This document shows positions 62,345-64,000 of a stretch of DNA of 64,000 nt, piece after piece (position 1 is the stretch's first letter; each line of letters begins with the position of its first letter). The notes beneath the pieces are model-generated. The model worked only from the letters and a program-made list of their open reading frames with translations. It did not search any database and was not told where the DNA came from. Location of the stretch: positions 124,001 through 188,000 of the forward strand of contig JBHJNQ010000017.1 of assembly GCA_050330635.1 (NCBI GenBank), given 5' to 3'. The position numbers and the translations under genes were made by a program. The stretch is from CADEDH01 sp050330635 (GTDB lineage: Bacteria > Actinomycetota > Acidimicrobiia > Acidimicrobiales > SZUA-35).

Positions 62345-64000
62345 ATGCACGGGCTCGTCATCAGGAACGCACGTATCGTCGACGGGACGGGGGCGCCCGC
62401 CTTCGTCGGCGACATCGCCGTCGACGACGGGCTCATCACCGCCGTCGGAACCGTCGAGGCTCGCGGCCGGCGCGAGATCGACGCCGACGGCAGACTCGTC
62501 ACCCCCGGCTTCGTCGACATCCACACCCACTACGACGGTCAGGTGTGCTGGGACAAGCAGATCACCCCCAGCTGCTGGCACGGTGTGACGACGGTGGTGA
62601 TGGGCAACTGCGGGGTCGGTTTCGCCCCGGTCCGCCCCGGCTCCGAGACCGAACTGGTCGAGCTGATGGAGAGCGTCGAGGACATCCCGGGAACGGCGTT
62701 GCACGAGGGCATCCCATGGGGTTGGGAGACCTTCGGCCAGTACCTCGACGCCATCGACACCCCCTACGCCCTCGACGTCGGGGCCCAGGTCCCCCATGTG
62801 GCGCTGCGCCACTACGTGATGGGCGATCGGTGCTACGACGACGCCACCGTCGACGACATGGCCCGCATGGCCGAGCTGACCCGCGAGGCGCTCGACGCCG
62901 GAGCGCTGGGCTTCTCGACGTCCCGCTTCTACGGGCACCTCGACAAGAACGGCAACCTCGTCCCGGGGACCAACGCCACCTCCGACGAGCTGATGGCCAT
63001 CGGCGACGCCATGGCCTCCGCCGACCACGGGACGATGGAGATCATCTCCGACTACCTCGACTCCGAGGACGAGCTGTACTGGGTGGAGCACATCGCCCGC
63101 CGCACCGGCCGTCCCCTCACCCTCCTCGTCACCCCGGAGGTGGGGACCGGGATCTGGGATCTTGCCGACCGTCTCAATCCCGAGGGGTTCGACATCCGAC
63201 CCCAGGTCGGGGCCCGCCCGGCGTCGGTCCTGATGACGCTGGAGGGCACGCTCAATCCGATGCGGCAGTTCCCGTCCTACGACGAGATCAAGGAGCTCCC
63301 CGTCGACGAGCAGCGGCGTCGCCTCCTCGACCCGGCCTTCCGGGCCCGTGTGGTGGCCGACGAGGCCAAGACCTCCCGGTACCGGGACACGAACCGCATG
63401 ATCTCCACCTGGCACCGGATGTACGTCCTGCCCCGCGATCTGTCCTACGAGCCCGATCACTCCCAGTCGATCGCCGGCCACGCCGAGGCCAAGGGGTGTC
63501 ACGTCCGGGAGGCGTTGATGGACGCCATGGCCGACGGCCGGCCCATCCTCTACCTCTTCGGCCACTACGACGGTGACCTCGAACTCCAGCGCAAGGCCAT
63601 CGAGCATCCCAACTCGGTGTTCGGGCTGTCCGACGGTGGCGCCCATTGCGGTGTGCTGTGCGACGCCGGCGTTCCCACCTACATGCTGGCCTACATGACC
63701 CGCGACCGCCGCAAGGGCCCGCTCATGCGCCTCGAGCTCACGGTCCACAAGATGACCCAGGACACGGCCCGGGTCTACGGCCTCCACGATCGCGGTGTGG
63801 TGGCCCCGGGCTACCGCGCCGACCTCAACGTCATCGACTATGACGCCCTGCGCCTCCACGACCCGGAGATGGTGTACGACCTACCGGCCGGGGGCCGGCG
63901 CATCATCCAGCGGGCCGAGGGCTATGTCGCCACCATCTGCAACGGCGAGGTGACCTATGAGCACGGCGAGCACACCGGCGCCCTGCCCGGCCGGCTCCTC
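62345..64000 (+). CDS. N-acyl-D-amino-acid deacylase (D-aminoacylase) type amidohydrolase, 3' end outside window
   Basis: 552 codons are present and the gene continues past the window. Metal-site and family segments: GFVDIHTHYDGQVCWD, VVMGNCGVGFAP, YEPDHSQSIAG, and GLSDGGAHCGV with its Asp/His. These belong to the D-aminoacylase/dihydroorotase-like amidohydrolase group; actinobacterial copies often act on unknown cyclic or N-acyl compounds. GGGGAAG before ATG 62345 gives a Shine-Dalgarno match. The divergent MFS gene could transport its substrate (inference). Confidence 0.85.
   Translation, partial: MHGLVIRNARIVDGTGAPAFVGDIAVDDGLITAVGTVEARGRREIDADGRLVTPGFVDIHTHYDGQVCWDKQITPSCWHGVTTVVMGNCGVGFAPVRPGSETELVELMESVEDIPGTALHEGIPWGWETFGQYLDAIDTPYALDVGAQVPHVALRHYVMGDRCYDDATVDDMARMAELTREALDAGALGFSTSRFYGHLDKNGNLVPGTNATSDELMAIGDAMASADHGTMEIISDYLDSEDELYWVEHIARRTGRPLTLLVTPEVGTGIWDLADRLNPEGFDIRPQVGARPASVLMTLEGTLNPMRQFPSYDEIKELPVDEQRRRLLDPAFRARVVADEAKTSRYRDTNRMISTWHRMYVLPRDLSYEPDHSQSIAGHAEAKGCHVREALMDAMADGRPILYLFGHYDGDLELQRKAIEHPNSVFGLSDGGAHCGVLCDAGVPTYMLAYMTRDRRKGPLMRLELTVHKMTQDTARVYGLHDRGVVAPGYRADLNVIDYDALRLHDPEMVYDLPAGGRRIIQRAEGYVATICNGEVTYEHGEHTGALPGRLL

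Overview
The window is very GC-rich (about 70 percent by eye), densely coded DNA. It carries GTG and TTG starts, many 4-base ATGA or GTGA stop/start overlaps, and a content of acyl-CoA dehydrogenases, SDRs, P450s, CoA ligases, a flavin-dependent luciferase-family oxidoreductase, a DUF5317 protein, a DUF2510 protein and a monomeric isocitrate dehydrogenase. This points to an Actinomycetota chromosome, most likely an environmental member of Acidimicrobiia or a relative (inference; no rRNA or marker set is present). I see no tRNA, rRNA, insertion sequence, phage, CRISPR array or origin. No gene-free stretch exceeds about 300 bases.

Layout. 1-4587 (+): the end of a sulfotransferase, a 32-residue hydrophobic peptide gene with a perfect 16-bp hairpin behind it, a membrane GGDEF-EAL protein coupled to a DUF5317 membrane protein, a CMD/AhpD-family protein and an acyl-CoA thioesterase. 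4879-11625 (-): a P450, two damaged phytanoyl-CoA dioxygenase genes, an SDR and an overlapping pair of acyl-CoA dehydrogenases, then a hydantoinase-type hydrolase. 11700-16070: a FadD3-like CoA ligase, a metallo-beta-lactamase protein converging on a DinB/MDMPI-fold protein across a 19-bp inverted repeat, and a lipoprotein. 16090-22647 (-): an SDR, a PAS-GGDEF-EAL protein and an operon reading pseudo-hydrolase, Cys-less thiolase, DUF35, PHP, two MaoC proteins; this resembles an Ltp2/ChsH-type acyl-CoA side-chain shortening module.

22724-33304: SDR, NUDIX, amidase, GNAT, a CoA ligase-crotonase-nitroreductase operon, a TSUP transporter coupled to a cytosolic Ser/Thr kinase with an FHA domain, and a cupin. 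33456-39735 (-): two acyl-CoA carboxyltransferase subunits, a CaiB-type CoA transferase, a crotonase and an HSL-type hydrolase. 39798-46016: a DUF2510 plus scramblase-like protein, a PrpF/LigU-LigI pair suggesting protocatechuate meta-cleavage, a hydrolase-luciferase-family pair and an acyl-CoA dehydrogenase. 46028-50431 (-): four overlapping genes for a FAS1 lipoprotein, ABC ATPase, ABC-2 permease with a large coiled-coil external domain, and a two-TM coiled-coil protein. This is the best candidate here for an undescribed system. 50552-64000: two MFS transporters, AroQ, a P450 gene with two lesions, SDR, FlK-like thioesterase, an Asp/Gly-rich protein, a third GGDEF-EAL protein, isocitrate dehydrogenase, another MFS protein and the first 552 codons of a D-aminoacylase-type hydrolase.

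Together the genes describe an aerobic heterotroph that activates, oxidises and shortens large lipid-, sterol- or terpenoid-like acids through CoA esters, with strong cyclic-di-GMP control. Across the window many first genes of transcription units carry a TAnnnT hexamer 5 to 9 bases before the start codon and lack a good Shine-Dalgarno sequence there, indicating frequent leaderless transcription. Five genes or gene pairs show damage or lost catalytic residues and are flagged.
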